From contig DGII01000036.1 of assembly GCA_002393095.1 (NCBI GenBank), forward strand, positions 8,131-72,130: DNA of 64,000 bases, given 5' to 3'. Below are positions 9,056 through 17,363 of the stretch, piece after piece. The stretch's first letter is position 1; every line of letters starts with the position of its first letter. The notes beneath the pieces are model-generated. The model was not told the DNA's origin. It saw nothing but the letters and a program-made list of their open reading frames with translations, and searched no databases. A program made the translations under genes and the position numbers. This stretch comes from Lachnospiraceae bacterium UBA3826. GTDB lineage: Bacteria; Bacillota; Clostridia; Lachnospirales; Lachnospiraceae.

Positions 9056-10708
9056 CTATGCGGGGAATCTCATGGTCATTGTACTTCCAAGGCCCTTCCT
9101 GCTCTCAATATCCAATGTGCCGCCTATCTGCTCGATCGAGCTTACCACCACATCCATTCCGACTCCCCTTCCGGAGAATTCCGTTATGTCAGTATTGGTC
9201 GAAAAGCCGGGCAGCGTAATGAATCTCCAGACCTCTTCATCGGTGTAATCCGCATCCGATCTGTCTTCATCCATAAGGCCCTTTTCCCTGGCCTTTTTAA
9301 GTATCTTATCCCTGTCAAGTCCTGCGCCGTCATCGCTTACGGATATCCTAAGCTCTCCGTCCGCAATCTCAGCCTTAAGTGTGATCCTTCCCTTACGGGG
9401 CTTGCCTGCGGCCTCTCTTAAGTCGGCATCCTCTATTCCGTGATCGGCAGAATTGCGTACCATATGCATCAACGGATCGGATATATGCTCAACGATCCCT
9501 CTGTCAGCGCGTACATCATCCCCTATGATCGAACATTCTATATCCTTGTTAAGCTTCCTTGAAGCCTCGAATATCACCCTGTTCATACGCAGGAATATAT
9601 TGGTCAGAGGAACCATCCTCATATTATTGATAACAGACTGGATATCCTCGGTAAGCTTCTTAAGCTTATCGGTGGTCTTATCACCGGCAAGCTTATTCTC
9701 CTGACTTATAAGCTTCATTACAAGGTCAGAGAGCCTGTCAAGCTCCGCTACCTCCACATTGACATGGGAATTCTTAAGCTTGGCAGCCGCATTGTCCTTA
9801 GCCAATACCACTCCGCCGCCCGGAGCGTTGGCATGTACGACGAAGTCACCGGGTACATACTCTGTCTTATCCTTCGAATGCTTGGCAGCTATGTCCGCAT
9901 CCACGCCAAAAAGCTTGAATCCCGCATTATATCTTGCAGCATCTATCTCCGATATGCTTATGGAATCGGTCTCATAGCCCGCACTTACGATCTTATCTAT
10001 CTGCTTCTTGGAGACTGCACTTCTAAGCAGTATCTTAAAGCCCTGTTCGATTATCTCGTCACTGCTCTTCTCATCCGTAAGGATAGAAGAGGGAGAATAC
10101 TTGATATCCTGTGCGATACCCTTAAGGGCATGAACCACCTTGTACGCATGTACGTTGGCAAGCTTGGTATCTCTTGCATATGTGATATATATCTGATAAT
10201 AGTGGCTGGCCTTGGTATCCTTAGGTGCTATGTATATCTGGGTCGACCCTGTGGCACTGCTGCCTTCTGTCTCTGTTATATCCTTATTCCCGGCCGCATT
10301 CTTCTCCACATTGATGGATTCTAAGAAGGCATCCAGCTCATCTATGAGTGCTTGTGCGCTTGTATCCGCCATCTCTCCGGCTGATAATCTGTCAAGCTCT
10401 CCCTGTACAAAATCGCCCACCTTAAGCACAAGCTCTATCAGTTCCTTATGTGGTACGTCTGTAGGCTTATACTCTCTTATATAGAAGAAGACATCCTCCA
10501 TCTTATGTGTCAGCATATTGATCTGCTCGAACATCATGAATCCGGCGGAGCCCTTCATTGTATGCATATGTCTGAAGATCTCGTCTATTGCTTCCGGCGG
10601 AAATTCCTTCTCATCTCTGTATTTCAGCACGACACCCTGTAACTCCTCAAGTATCTGTGAAGTCTCAAGCAGATATGTGTCAAGCATGTCATCTCTGTCA
10701 AAAGCCAT
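9056..10708 (-). CDS. CheA-like kinase lacking the CheW-like P5 domain
   Basis: A 550-residue CheA-type kinase. Domain P1 (Hpt) has MHTMKGSAGF with His near 49. A P2-like region spans about 155-255 (IYITYARDTKLANVHAYKV). P3 dimerisation helices include AELDRLSDLVMKL. P4 has MHMVRNSADHGIED, SDDGAGLD and FSGRGVGMDVV. The chain ends at TMRFPA, exactly after P4; no CheW-like P5 domain follows, and the next gene starts 43 bases on in the same direction, so there is no room for one. Canonical CheA needs P5 to join CheW and receptors, so this enzyme probably works outside the usual chemoreceptor array. ATG at 10708 (AGAGG eight bases upstream) is preferred to GTG at 10717. Confidence 0.88.
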   Translation of the reverse strand: MAFDRDDMLDTYLLETSQILEELQGVVLKYRDEKEFPPEAIDEIFRHMHTMKGSAGFMMFEQINMLTHKMEDVFFYIREYKPTDVPHKELIELVLKVGDFVQGELDRLSAGEMADTSAQALIDELDAFLESINVEKNAAGNKDITETEGSSATGSTQIYIAPKDTKASHYYQIYITYARDTKLANVHAYKVVHALKGIAQDIKYSPSSILTDEKSSDEIIEQGFKILLRSAVSKKQIDKIVSAGYETDSISISEIDAARYNAGFKLFGVDADIAAKHSKDKTEYVPGDFVVHANAPGGGVVLAKDNAAAKLKNSHVNVEVAELDRLSDLVMKLISQENKLAGDKTTDKLKKLTEDIQSVINNMRMVPLTNIFLRMNRVIFEASRKLNKDIECSIIGDDVRADRGIVEHISDPLMHMVRNSADHGIEDADLREAAGKPRKGRITLKAEIADGELRISVSDDGAGLDRDKILKKAREKGLMDEDRSDADYTDEEVWRFITLPGFSTNTDITEFSGRGVGMDVVVSSIEQIGGTLDIESRKGLGSTMTMRFPA

Positions 10709-10738
10709 TGCTGTCACCTCTCTTCATTAACGATACAG

Positions 10739-11134
10739 CTACTCGATCAGACCAAGCTTCTTAAGCGCCTGCTCGAATCTGTCCTGATTGATAGGCTTCC
10801 CCGAATATATGGTGCATCCCAGATCGAAAGCCATCTTGACATTCTTCTCTTCATTGAGTGCCGTAGCCATGATTATCTTGACAGCCTTATCAGGCTCTAT
10901 ACCTCTCTCCTTCTCGATATTACGTATACCGATAAGCGCCTGATATCCGTCCATCACAGGCATCATGATATCTAAGCAGACCAAGTCGTAGGGCTCGCCC
11001 TCCTCCTGAGCAAGCAGGAATGCGTCCACAGCCTCCATACCGTCTACGGTCACATCACAGTCACCATACTTAGACAGGAAACTCATCATGAACTTCCTTG
11101 TCACAAAATCATCTTCTGCCAGTAGTATTCTCAT
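10739..11134 (-). CDS. CheY-like single-domain response regulator
   Basis: A 131-residue stand-alone receiver. It shows ILLAEDDFVTRKFM at the N-terminus (acidic pair), acceptor Asp in VCLDIMMPVMDGYQAL, Thr in IIMATALNEEKN and Lys in IYSGKPI, so all receiver residues are intact. There is no output domain. Placed directly before the CheA-like gene (31-base gap), it is the natural phosphate acceptor for that kinase or for the Hpt of the hybrid kinase. ATG at 11134 has AGGAAGGG six bases upstream, better than the longer GTG start. Its target is unknown; an effect on the flagellar switch is possible given the adjoining flagellar genes, but is inference. Confidence 0.88.
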   Translation of the reverse strand: MRILLAEDDFVTRKFMMSFLSKYGDCDVTVDGMEAVDAFLLAQEEGEPYDLVCLDIMMPVMDGYQALIGIRNIEKERGIEPDKAVKIIMATALNEEKNVKMAFDLGCTIYSGKPINQDRFEQALKKLGLIE

Positions 11135-11171
11135 ATTTCCCTTCCTTTCCACACAATATTATGCATATGAT

Positions 11172-12248
11172 CTATCTGAGCTGCTTGGAAATCTTTCGAC
11201 ATACCCGATATATTTCGGGGTTGAACTTCTCTCCTATATCCGCGCCTATTATCCGAAGCGCTTCCTCCTTGGTATAGGATACTCTGTATACTCTGTCTGC
11301 GGTAAGGGCACAGTACACATTGCCCACGGCTACTATCTGTGCCGATAACGGGATGCTCTCGCCCTTCCTTCCCGTGGGATATCCGGTTCCGTCCCAGTTC
11401 TCATGATGATAATTGGCTATATCCGCAGCCATCTGCACGAAATCATCATATTCGCTTGAGAGCGCCACATCCTTAAGTATCCTTGCGCCTACATCAGTGT
11501 GCGTCTGCATCCTCAGCCTTTCCTCATGATCAAGAGCATCCTTTTTCTGAAGGATCTCCTTGGGGATAGCCACATTACCTATATCACACAGAGGCGCCGC
11601 TATCTCGATAGTATTGATGAAGGTATCCGTCACCACATCACTATATAGCTCCGCAAGCTGCATGGCCTGTGCTATCAGCCTGCAATTATAAGACAGTCTC
11701 TCGATGAATTTCTCCTCGTACATCGAATTACGTCTTGCGAGATTGGCAAGCGCATACAGCACTCCCTTCTTCTCATGCTCGATCTGCCTTAACTGACTGT
11801 TGATGGAGCTCTGAAGCCTTCTGTTGGTCTCCATAAGGTCGCGCTTCGTCTCATGGAACCGCAGGTGTACACCCGCTCTTGCCTTGACAACCTCCGGTAT
11901 GAAGGGCTTGGTGATATAATCCTCGCCGCCTATCTCGAAGCCTCTGACTATATCGTCTACCTCATCATATGCCGATATGAATACTATCGGTATATCTCTG
12001 GTATCCACATTGCCCTTGACGATAGCGGCGAATTCATAACCTCCCATCTCCGGCATGGATATGTCAAGCAATATAAGGTCCGGCACACACTTCTGCAGCA
12101 CCTTAAGTCCCTGTATTCCGTTCTCCGCAAGTATCGGCTGGTATCCCATCTCCGATATGATATTCCTTAATACGAATCTGTTGACTTCAACATCATCGAT
12201 TATCAGGACCCTGCCCTTGCCCTCGACAGTACTTGTGTTATCTGCCAT
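11172..12248 (-). CDS. Response regulator with a degenerate HD-GYP output domain
   Basis: A 358-residue protein with a receiver (about 13-130, acceptor Asp near 62 in LLDISMPEMGGYEF, Lys in YITKPF), a short coiled coil, and an HD-GYP-like domain from about 160. HD-GYP enzymes hydrolyse cyclic di-GMP using an HD pair and further His residues. Here the expected LHDIGK reads PLCDIGNVAIP (residues 219-229), so the first metal His is Cys. The earlier conserved His of the family is also absent from the helix around 180-190. Later motifs remain: THTDVGARIL, YHHENWDGTGYP and ADRVYR. It may bind nucleotide without cleaving it, or may have altered metal binding. ATG at 12248 follows GGAGG at a long spacing of 13 bases. 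Confidence 0.85.
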   Translation of the reverse strand: MADNTSTVEGKGRVLIIDDVEVNRFVLRNIISEMGYQPILAENGIQGLKVLQKCVPDLILLDISMPEMGGYEFAAIVKGNVDTRDIPIVFISAYDEVDDIVRGFEIGGEDYITKPFIPEVVKARAGVHLRFHETKRDLMETNRRLQSSINSQLRQIEHEKKGVLYALANLARRNSMYEEKFIERLSYNCRLIAQAMQLAELYSDVVTDTFINTIEIAAPLCDIGNVAIPKEILQKKDALDHEERLRMQTHTDVGARILKDVALSSEYDDFVQMAADIANYHHENWDGTGYPTGRKGESIPLSAQIVAVGNVYCALTADRVYRVSYTKEEALRIIGADIGEKFNPEIYRVCRKISKQLR

Positions 12249-12285
12249 ATGATCTGCACATCCTCCGTAATCGTATGATCACCAC

Positions 12286-13734
12286 TTATTCGTTATACCC
12301 CCCCCCGATCATCTCACGCAGTTCATCGATGATCTCGGTGGTCTTCTCTTTATTCTCCTTCTGCACTGCCATCTTAAGCTTAAGCGTAGCTGTGGATATC
12401 TCCTTGGGCGCTCCTATCGTAAGCTGCTTGATGGCCTCTGCGAAGGTCTCTGCCTTGTCCCATGTATCCATCTCGACACAAAGGACTAACTTCATGAGTC
12501 TCTTCTCTATCTCCTCGGCATTCTCGGATGACCCGAATGAGAAGGTCTCTTCCTCTTCAAGCTGGGACATCTGACTGTCCGCAACACTGGTCGTATCTAT
12601 ATGGAAATCCGTAGCTATGGACTTGTCATCCTCCGAATCCGCCACACTTAACCATACGGAGAAATTGAAGTTGGAGCCCTTGCCCGGCTTACTGTCTACC
12701 GAGATATTACCGTCCATAAGAGACACCAGATGCTTGCTTATATTAAGTCCAAGTCCGGTACCGCCGTACTGTCTTGAGATTGAAGCATCCACCTGTGAGA
12801 ACTCCTTGAAAAGCTTATCCTTATCCTTCTCGGCTATACCTATACCGGTATCCATGACCATGAAGAAAAGCTCTATCTTCCTGCCTGCTCTTGCGGTCTG
12901 TACAACCTCAAGCATTATCTTACCCACCGATGTGAACTTGGTGGCATTGGATAAAAGGTTATTAAGTATCTGCTCTAACCTGAGTTCGTCTCCTATAAGG
13001 ATATCCGGTATATCCGGTGCTACCGATACGAAGAAGTCAAGTCCCTTATCATGTATCTTGTTGGCATGATTGGACTTCACGTAATTGATCATATCCCTTA
13101 GAGAGAATTCCCTCTCCTCTATCTCGAACTTACCGGCTTCAAGCTTGGAGAAGTCGAGTATGTTATTGATCAGAGCATTCATGTCGGCACAGCTTTTCTC
13201 TATCATCTCCATGGTATAGAGTCTGCTCTTGTCCCTCTCCGTATTCATGAGTTCTCTGATATTGCCCAATATACCGTTGACCGGAGTACGAAGCTCGTGT
13301 GTGACATTGGCCACGAACTCGTCCTTGATCTTGGTCATATTGATGGTATTCTCCTTGATCTTATCGATCTCTCTCATCATTGAGTCCCGACCGGATATGT
13401 CCCTTCCGATACAGACACTCCTTGTGATGCCTTCATCATCGTTAAGGAATCTCACCTCAGCATTGAAGCATGTGCTGTTGCTTCTGTATGCAACCGTGGC
13501 TACCATTCTTCCGTCCATCTCTGCAGAGCTTGTAAGCCTGCCTCCGGTCACGGTAAATATCGTGGGAAAGATGTCCTGTATGCCCTTGTCGTCAAAGCTG
13601 TCATACATAAGGAGAGTGTACGCCTCTTCATTGGCATACATTATGCTGCCGTCATCCTCAAAGACCAGAAAGAAGTCAAAAAGGCAATCTCCCAGTTTCT
13701 TAAGATATTCTCCGCTTTTAAGAATCTCTTTCAT
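12286..13734 (-). CDS. PAS-domain sensor histidine kinase, probably cytoplasmic
   Basis: First gene of the signalling operon, 482 residues with no membrane segment. An N-terminal PAS-like domain (about 10-115) precedes HisKA with VANVTHELRTPVNGIL (His near 146) and HATPase with DTGIGI, QYGGTGLGLNIS. After about residue 385 an acidic linker and a helical C-terminal region of some 85 residues follow that I do not recognise; it is not an evident receiver or Hpt. The last codons contain a run of nine G on the coding strand (12299-12307 on the plus strand as C). Start ATG at 13734 has AGGGG about ten bases upstream. The phosphate partner is likely one of the operon's receivers. Confidence 0.87.
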   Translation of the reverse strand: MKEILKSGEYLKKLGDCLFDFFLVFEDDGSIMYANEEAYTLLMYDSFDDKGIQDIFPTIFTVTGGRLTSSAEMDGRMVATVAYRSNSTCFNAEVRFLNDDEGITRSVCIGRDISGRDSMMREIDKIKENTINMTKIKDEFVANVTHELRTPVNGILGNIRELMNTERDKSRLYTMEMIEKSCADMNALINNILDFSKLEAGKFEIEEREFSLRDMINYVKSNHANKIHDKGLDFFVSVAPDIPDILIGDELRLEQILNNLLSNATKFTSVGKIMLEVVQTARAGRKIELFFMVMDTGIGIAEKDKDKLFKEFSQVDASISRQYGGTGLGLNISKHLVSLMDGNISVDSKPGKGSNFNFSVWLSVADSEDDKSIATDFHIDTTSVADSQMSQLEEEETFSFGSSENAEEIEKRLMKLVLCVEMDTWDKAETFAEAIKQLTIGAPKEISTATLKLKMAVQKENKEKTTEIIDELREMIGGGYNE

Positions 13735-13793
13735 TTTGTAACGCCCCTAATACACCTGTGTATCATATATACCCTATATTCAACAATGCTAAC

Positions 13794-13818
13794 AGAGGAA
13801 AGCCGCAGGCTTTCCTCT
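13794..13818 (-). terminator. Hairpin after the antiporter operon
   Basis: AGAGGAAAGCC and its exact complement GGCTTTCCTCT surround a three-base loop, an 11-pair stem. It lies 60 bases beyond the stop of the last antiporter gene and before the signalling operon. On the minus strand the following bases are only moderately T-rich, so it is a probable rather than a textbook terminator. The rest of 13735-13877 is AT-rich and must also hold the promoter of the signalling operon, which I could not pick out. Confidence 0.6.
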
Positions 13819-13877
13819 CTAACCTTAATAAATTATAACAAATTTGATTCTTTATTACAACAAAATTTGGTACTTAT

Positions 13878-15815
13878 CTACCACCATCTGGTTATCAATA
13901 TATATGCCACTGTCAGCACCAGTCCCAGACAGAACATCATCAGCCCGAAGGACATGCTTCTGAATATAACGGTCCTGCTCTCCTTTAAGCTCTCATAATC
14001 CATTGCGAACTTATGCACAAAGTTGACGGGCTTACCCACCCTGACTCCTTTCAGCTTAAGATATCTTCGCCTTATCCTGTTAAGCTTTCCGGCAATCACA
14101 CCAAGGCAGTATGTGAGTCTGTTGCCCTCGGCAAGCTCTTCCTTTTCCCCGCTGTCGGCGAATATCCCTTTTCTGAGGAAATATATAGTTATGTCAACCA
14201 ATTTATCAAGGAATCTGCATACCACAGCCGCTACGAAGGGAAGCGCATATAATACCACGGGTCTGTACAGCTTATCCTCCAGGTCAAGCCATCCCGGCCA
14301 TTTGTCCGTATATTCGTCTTCTTCGGTCATAAGCACGTTCCTTATGATTCCCGCATATATAACTATGCCTATGGCAATGGATATGATCGCACCCTTAAGA
14401 CATTCCGATGTGAAAAAGCTTTCGAGCATATATTCCGCATCCCTGTTGATGACAAGAGCATCTGCACAGATATCGACGATCGTCCTCATGGTATATCCGG
14501 GCGTAAGCCCAAGCGCCGGCGGTATCAGTGCCGCCACCGTAAGGGCTGTAGCAGTTGCCCTGTTCATATACGGCTTACCCTCATCATAGACTGCCTGAAT
14601 ATCCGCATCCTTATTCTTCTCCACGAATATACATATGTAAAGCTTAAGCATATAGGCCACGGTACAACCGCCGCTTATTAAGAATATCCATTCCGTATAC
14701 TTTATTATGTCATAGCTTAGTGCCGCCGCCCCGCCATAGTACATATAGCTCTCAAGTGCGGTGATTCCCTCATGTATCAGAGTCTTGCTTATATATCCGT
14801 TAAAAAGCGGGATTCCGCCAATCCCCAAGGCCCCGGATAAGAATATGAGCTTAAGCAGCGGCTTCCTGCGCCCGTAGCCCCTTAAGGAATTAAGATCAAG
14901 CTTATGGACGTTCATGTATATGACACCTGCCGCAGCAAAAAGTATCAGCTTGAATACGGAATGTCCCACCATATGCAGGAGGCTTCCGCTTAGAGCAAGG
15001 TCGGATGCAGCCAGTCCGCTTACGCCTATTCCCGTGAGTATGAAGCCTATCTGTGATACCGAAGAGCATGCGAGTGTACGCTTAATGTCCACGCTGAATA
15101 TGGCAAGCACCGCGCCTGTTGCCATTGTGAGCACGCCGGTTATGAGGATAAGTGCCGACCATGAGGACTTATCTGCGAATATCGGAAGGAATATATATCT
15201 TGAGAGCATCAGTATACCGAGTATACCGGTCTTGGTAAGCATTCCCGACAGAAGTGCCGATGCCGGTGCAGGTGCCACAGGATGAGCCTTGGGAAGCCAT
15301 ATATGCAGAGGAAAGGCTCCGGCTTTGGCTCCGAATCCGACAAGCATACACAGACCTGCTGCCCATATCTGCCTGACCCCTCTGTCATCTCCCATAAGTC
15401 TCATGGAATCATACAGGTACTTAAGAGAATTGAATCTTAAGCTTCCGTCCATACCGATATCGGTAACAGCATCATAGAGAAGGAACAGTCCCATGAGCAT
15501 GGTCAGCCCACCTATGATGGCTATGGCAAGATAAGTATCCGCCGCCCTTAAGGAAGCTGCCCTCTCATCAAAGGCCACCCACACATAGGATGCAAGTGAC
15601 ATGATCTCGAAGAATATGAACATAGTATAGAAATCCGCTGCCAGAAATACTCCCACCGTGGCAACATATGTAAGGAGCGTGAAGATATAGAACCTTCCCT
15701 TCCTCTCATAGTGCCTCATGTATTCATAGGAGAGTACCAGACTCACGACCCACATGAATGTGGCTATGCATATATAAGTTATTCTGAAGTTGTCCAAGGT
15801 AAATGCTATAGTCAT
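13878..15815 (-). CDS. Mrp/complex I antiporter-like membrane subunit (fourth copy)
   Basis: A 645-residue multi-spanning protein of the NuoL/M/N-MrpA/D family (Proton_antipo_M). It has the membrane Glu in FFEIMSLASYVWV near residue 69, the Lys in GFGAKAGAFPLHIWLP, and the loop motif AHPVAPAPASALLSGMLTKTG typical of the family. It moves protons or sodium across the membrane as part of the complex encoded at 13878-23084. Beyond the usual core of about 450-500 residues it carries a C-terminal extension with further hydrophobic helices, so it is the longest of the four paralogues. Start ATG at 15815 with AAGGG six bases upstream. It is last in the operon. Confidence 0.87.
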   Translation of the reverse strand: MTIAFTLDNFRITYICIATFMWVVSLVLSYEYMRHYERKGRFYIFTLLTYVATVGVFLAADFYTMFIFFEIMSLASYVWVAFDERAASLRAADTYLAIAIIGGLTMLMGLFLLYDAVTDIGMDGSLRFNSLKYLYDSMRLMGDDRGVRQIWAAGLCMLVGFGAKAGAFPLHIWLPKAHPVAPAPASALLSGMLTKTGILGILMLSRYIFLPIFADKSSWSALILITGVLTMATGAVLAIFSVDIKRTLACSSVSQIGFILTGIGVSGLAASDLALSGSLLHMVGHSVFKLILFAAAGVIYMNVHKLDLNSLRGYGRRKPLLKLIFLSGALGIGGIPLFNGYISKTLIHEGITALESYMYYGGAAALSYDIIKYTEWIFLISGGCTVAYMLKLYICIFVEKNKDADIQAVYDEGKPYMNRATATALTVAALIPPALGLTPGYTMRTIVDICADALVINRDAEYMLESFFTSECLKGAIISIAIGIVIYAGIIRNVLMTEEDEYTDKWPGWLDLEDKLYRPVVLYALPFVAAVVCRFLDKLVDITIYFLRKGIFADSGEKEELAEGNRLTYCLGVIAGKLNRIRRRYLKLKGVRVGKPVNFVHKFAMDYESLKESRTVIFRSMSFGLMMFCLGLVLTVAYILITRWW

Positions 15816-15844
15816 ATCGATCCCTTCATCCGCTCATCAGTAAC

Positions 15845-17308
15845 CTAAGACAGTCCGACCTGCGCTACCTGCTTAAGAAAGTCCATGATATATGAACAGT
15901 TAAAGCCAAATGCGAATATCGCTATCGTGAATATGGTAAGAGGCAGCAACATTCTCCAGCCCGGATCATTAATATGAGAATTGACACTCATGTCATAATC
16001 GCCTCTGGGGAAGAAGGCTCTCACCATCATTGTCATCATATATATGGCGGTAAGTATGGCAGATATAAGCAGTGCCACAACTCCCGCATACGCAAGAGGC
16101 ATTCCTGTCTCTATTGCAGCCGCGGCAAGATTGTACTTGCTTATGAAGCCGCACAGCCCCGGCACGCCCATGACAGCCAGTCCGCTTACGGTGAATATAG
16201 TAAAAACCTTCGGCATCGCATAGCCAAGACCGTCCAGCTCATACACATATTCCCTTCCGGACCTCACGATCACGGCTCCTGCGCAGAAGAAAGCGCATAT
16301 CTTCATCACCGCATGCATTATCATATGGCACAGGGCCGCCGTCATTCCAAGAGGAGTCATAAGAGTCACCCCGAATAATATATAGGACAGATTGGCGATG
16401 GTAGAGTAGGCAAGCCTTCTCTTGATATGCGGCTCCTTCACCGCTCTGAAGCTTCCGTATACTATCGTGAATATCACTACGCTCATTGTCACATACTGAG
16501 CCCATGTTCCTCTTATGAAGTCAGCGCCGAAGAGATAATATGTAAGTCTTATTATGGCAAAGGCTCCTGATTTGACCACCGCAACCGCGTGTAAGAGTGC
16601 GGTGACCGGGGTAGGCGCAACACCCGCATCCGGCAGCCATGAATTGAAGGGACATACTGCCGCCTTTACTCCAAAGCCCATGAATGCGAACACATATATG
16701 AGCAGAAGCGTATTGCTCCTTGAACCCACCTTCGCCATATCAAGCACACCGCCCAAGGAGAATTCTATCGTGCTTCCGAAGCTTATGATGAATATCATTC
16801 CAAGGAAGGCGAACGCTGCTCCGCCAAGCGAATAATACATGTACTTACGGCTTGCAAGGATAGCCTTGCGCGTAAGAGTGTGCATGACAAGCGGCACCGT
16901 AACAATGGTAAGCAGCTCATAGAAGAAGTACATCGTAAGTATATTGGCCGCAAGTGCTATTCCGAGTGTCACTCCGAACGTCATCGTGTAGAACATGAAG
17001 AATACCCTCTCATGCTCACCCTCCATGTATTCGAAGGAATAGAGTGTCGCAAGAGGCCAGAGTGCGGATATAAGTCCGGAGAATACCATACTCAGTCCGT
17101 CCATGCGAAATCCTATGGAGAGATTCCCCGGAAAGGTGACAAGAGTAAAGCACTCCGCTCCGGGGCTTAATATCATCCACCAGACCAGTACCGAGTTGAT
17201 GAGCACCATAAGCTCGGTGAATATATGCATTTGTTTTTCATTTTTCCACTTAATGACGGGAATTAAAGCCCCTGTCACCAAAGGAATAAGAACCGTCGCA
17301 AATATCAT
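15845..17308 (-). CDS. Mrp/complex I antiporter-like membrane subunit (third copy)
   Basis: A 487-residue antiporter-like subunit with about 13-14 membrane helices. Family residues are present: Glu in YFFYELLTIVTVPLVMHT, Lys in MGFGVKAAVCPFNSWLPDAGVAPTPVTALLHA, and a second Lys in RLAYSTIANLSYILFG. Start ATG at 17308 is chosen since AGAGGA lies five bases upstream; a longer frame from 17326 lacks a site. It follows its neighbour by 55 bases. Individual assignment as MrpA- or MrpD-equivalent is not safe by eye. Confidence 0.87.
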   Translation of the reverse strand: MIFATVLIPLVTGALIPVIKWKNEKQMHIFTELMVLINSVLVWWMILSPGAECFTLVTFPGNLSIGFRMDGLSMVFSGLISALWPLATLYSFEYMEGEHERVFFMFYTMTFGVTLGIALAANILTMYFFYELLTIVTVPLVMHTLTRKAILASRKYMYYSLGGAAFAFLGMIFIISFGSTIEFSLGGVLDMAKVGSRSNTLLLIYVFAFMGFGVKAAVCPFNSWLPDAGVAPTPVTALLHAVAVVKSGAFAIIRLTYYLFGADFIRGTWAQYVTMSVVIFTIVYGSFRAVKEPHIKRRLAYSTIANLSYILFGVTLMTPLGMTAALCHMIMHAVMKICAFFCAGAVIVRSGREYVYELDGLGYAMPKVFTIFTVSGLAVMGVPGLCGFISKYNLAAAAIETGMPLAYAGVVALLISAILTAIYMMTMMVRAFFPRGDYDMSVNSHINDPGWRMLLPLTIFTIAIFAFGFNCSYIMDFLKQVAQVGLS

Positions 17309-17363
17309 GTTGATCCTCTTAATCAATAATTAAGTCTGACTGTATCTGTATGCGGATATCTAT

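Noticed and set aside
13735..13793. Clear promoter for the signalling operon
   Set aside because: Several TTG and TATAT boxes exist on the minus strand but none has proper spacing, so no call was made. No sigma-28 pattern was found either.
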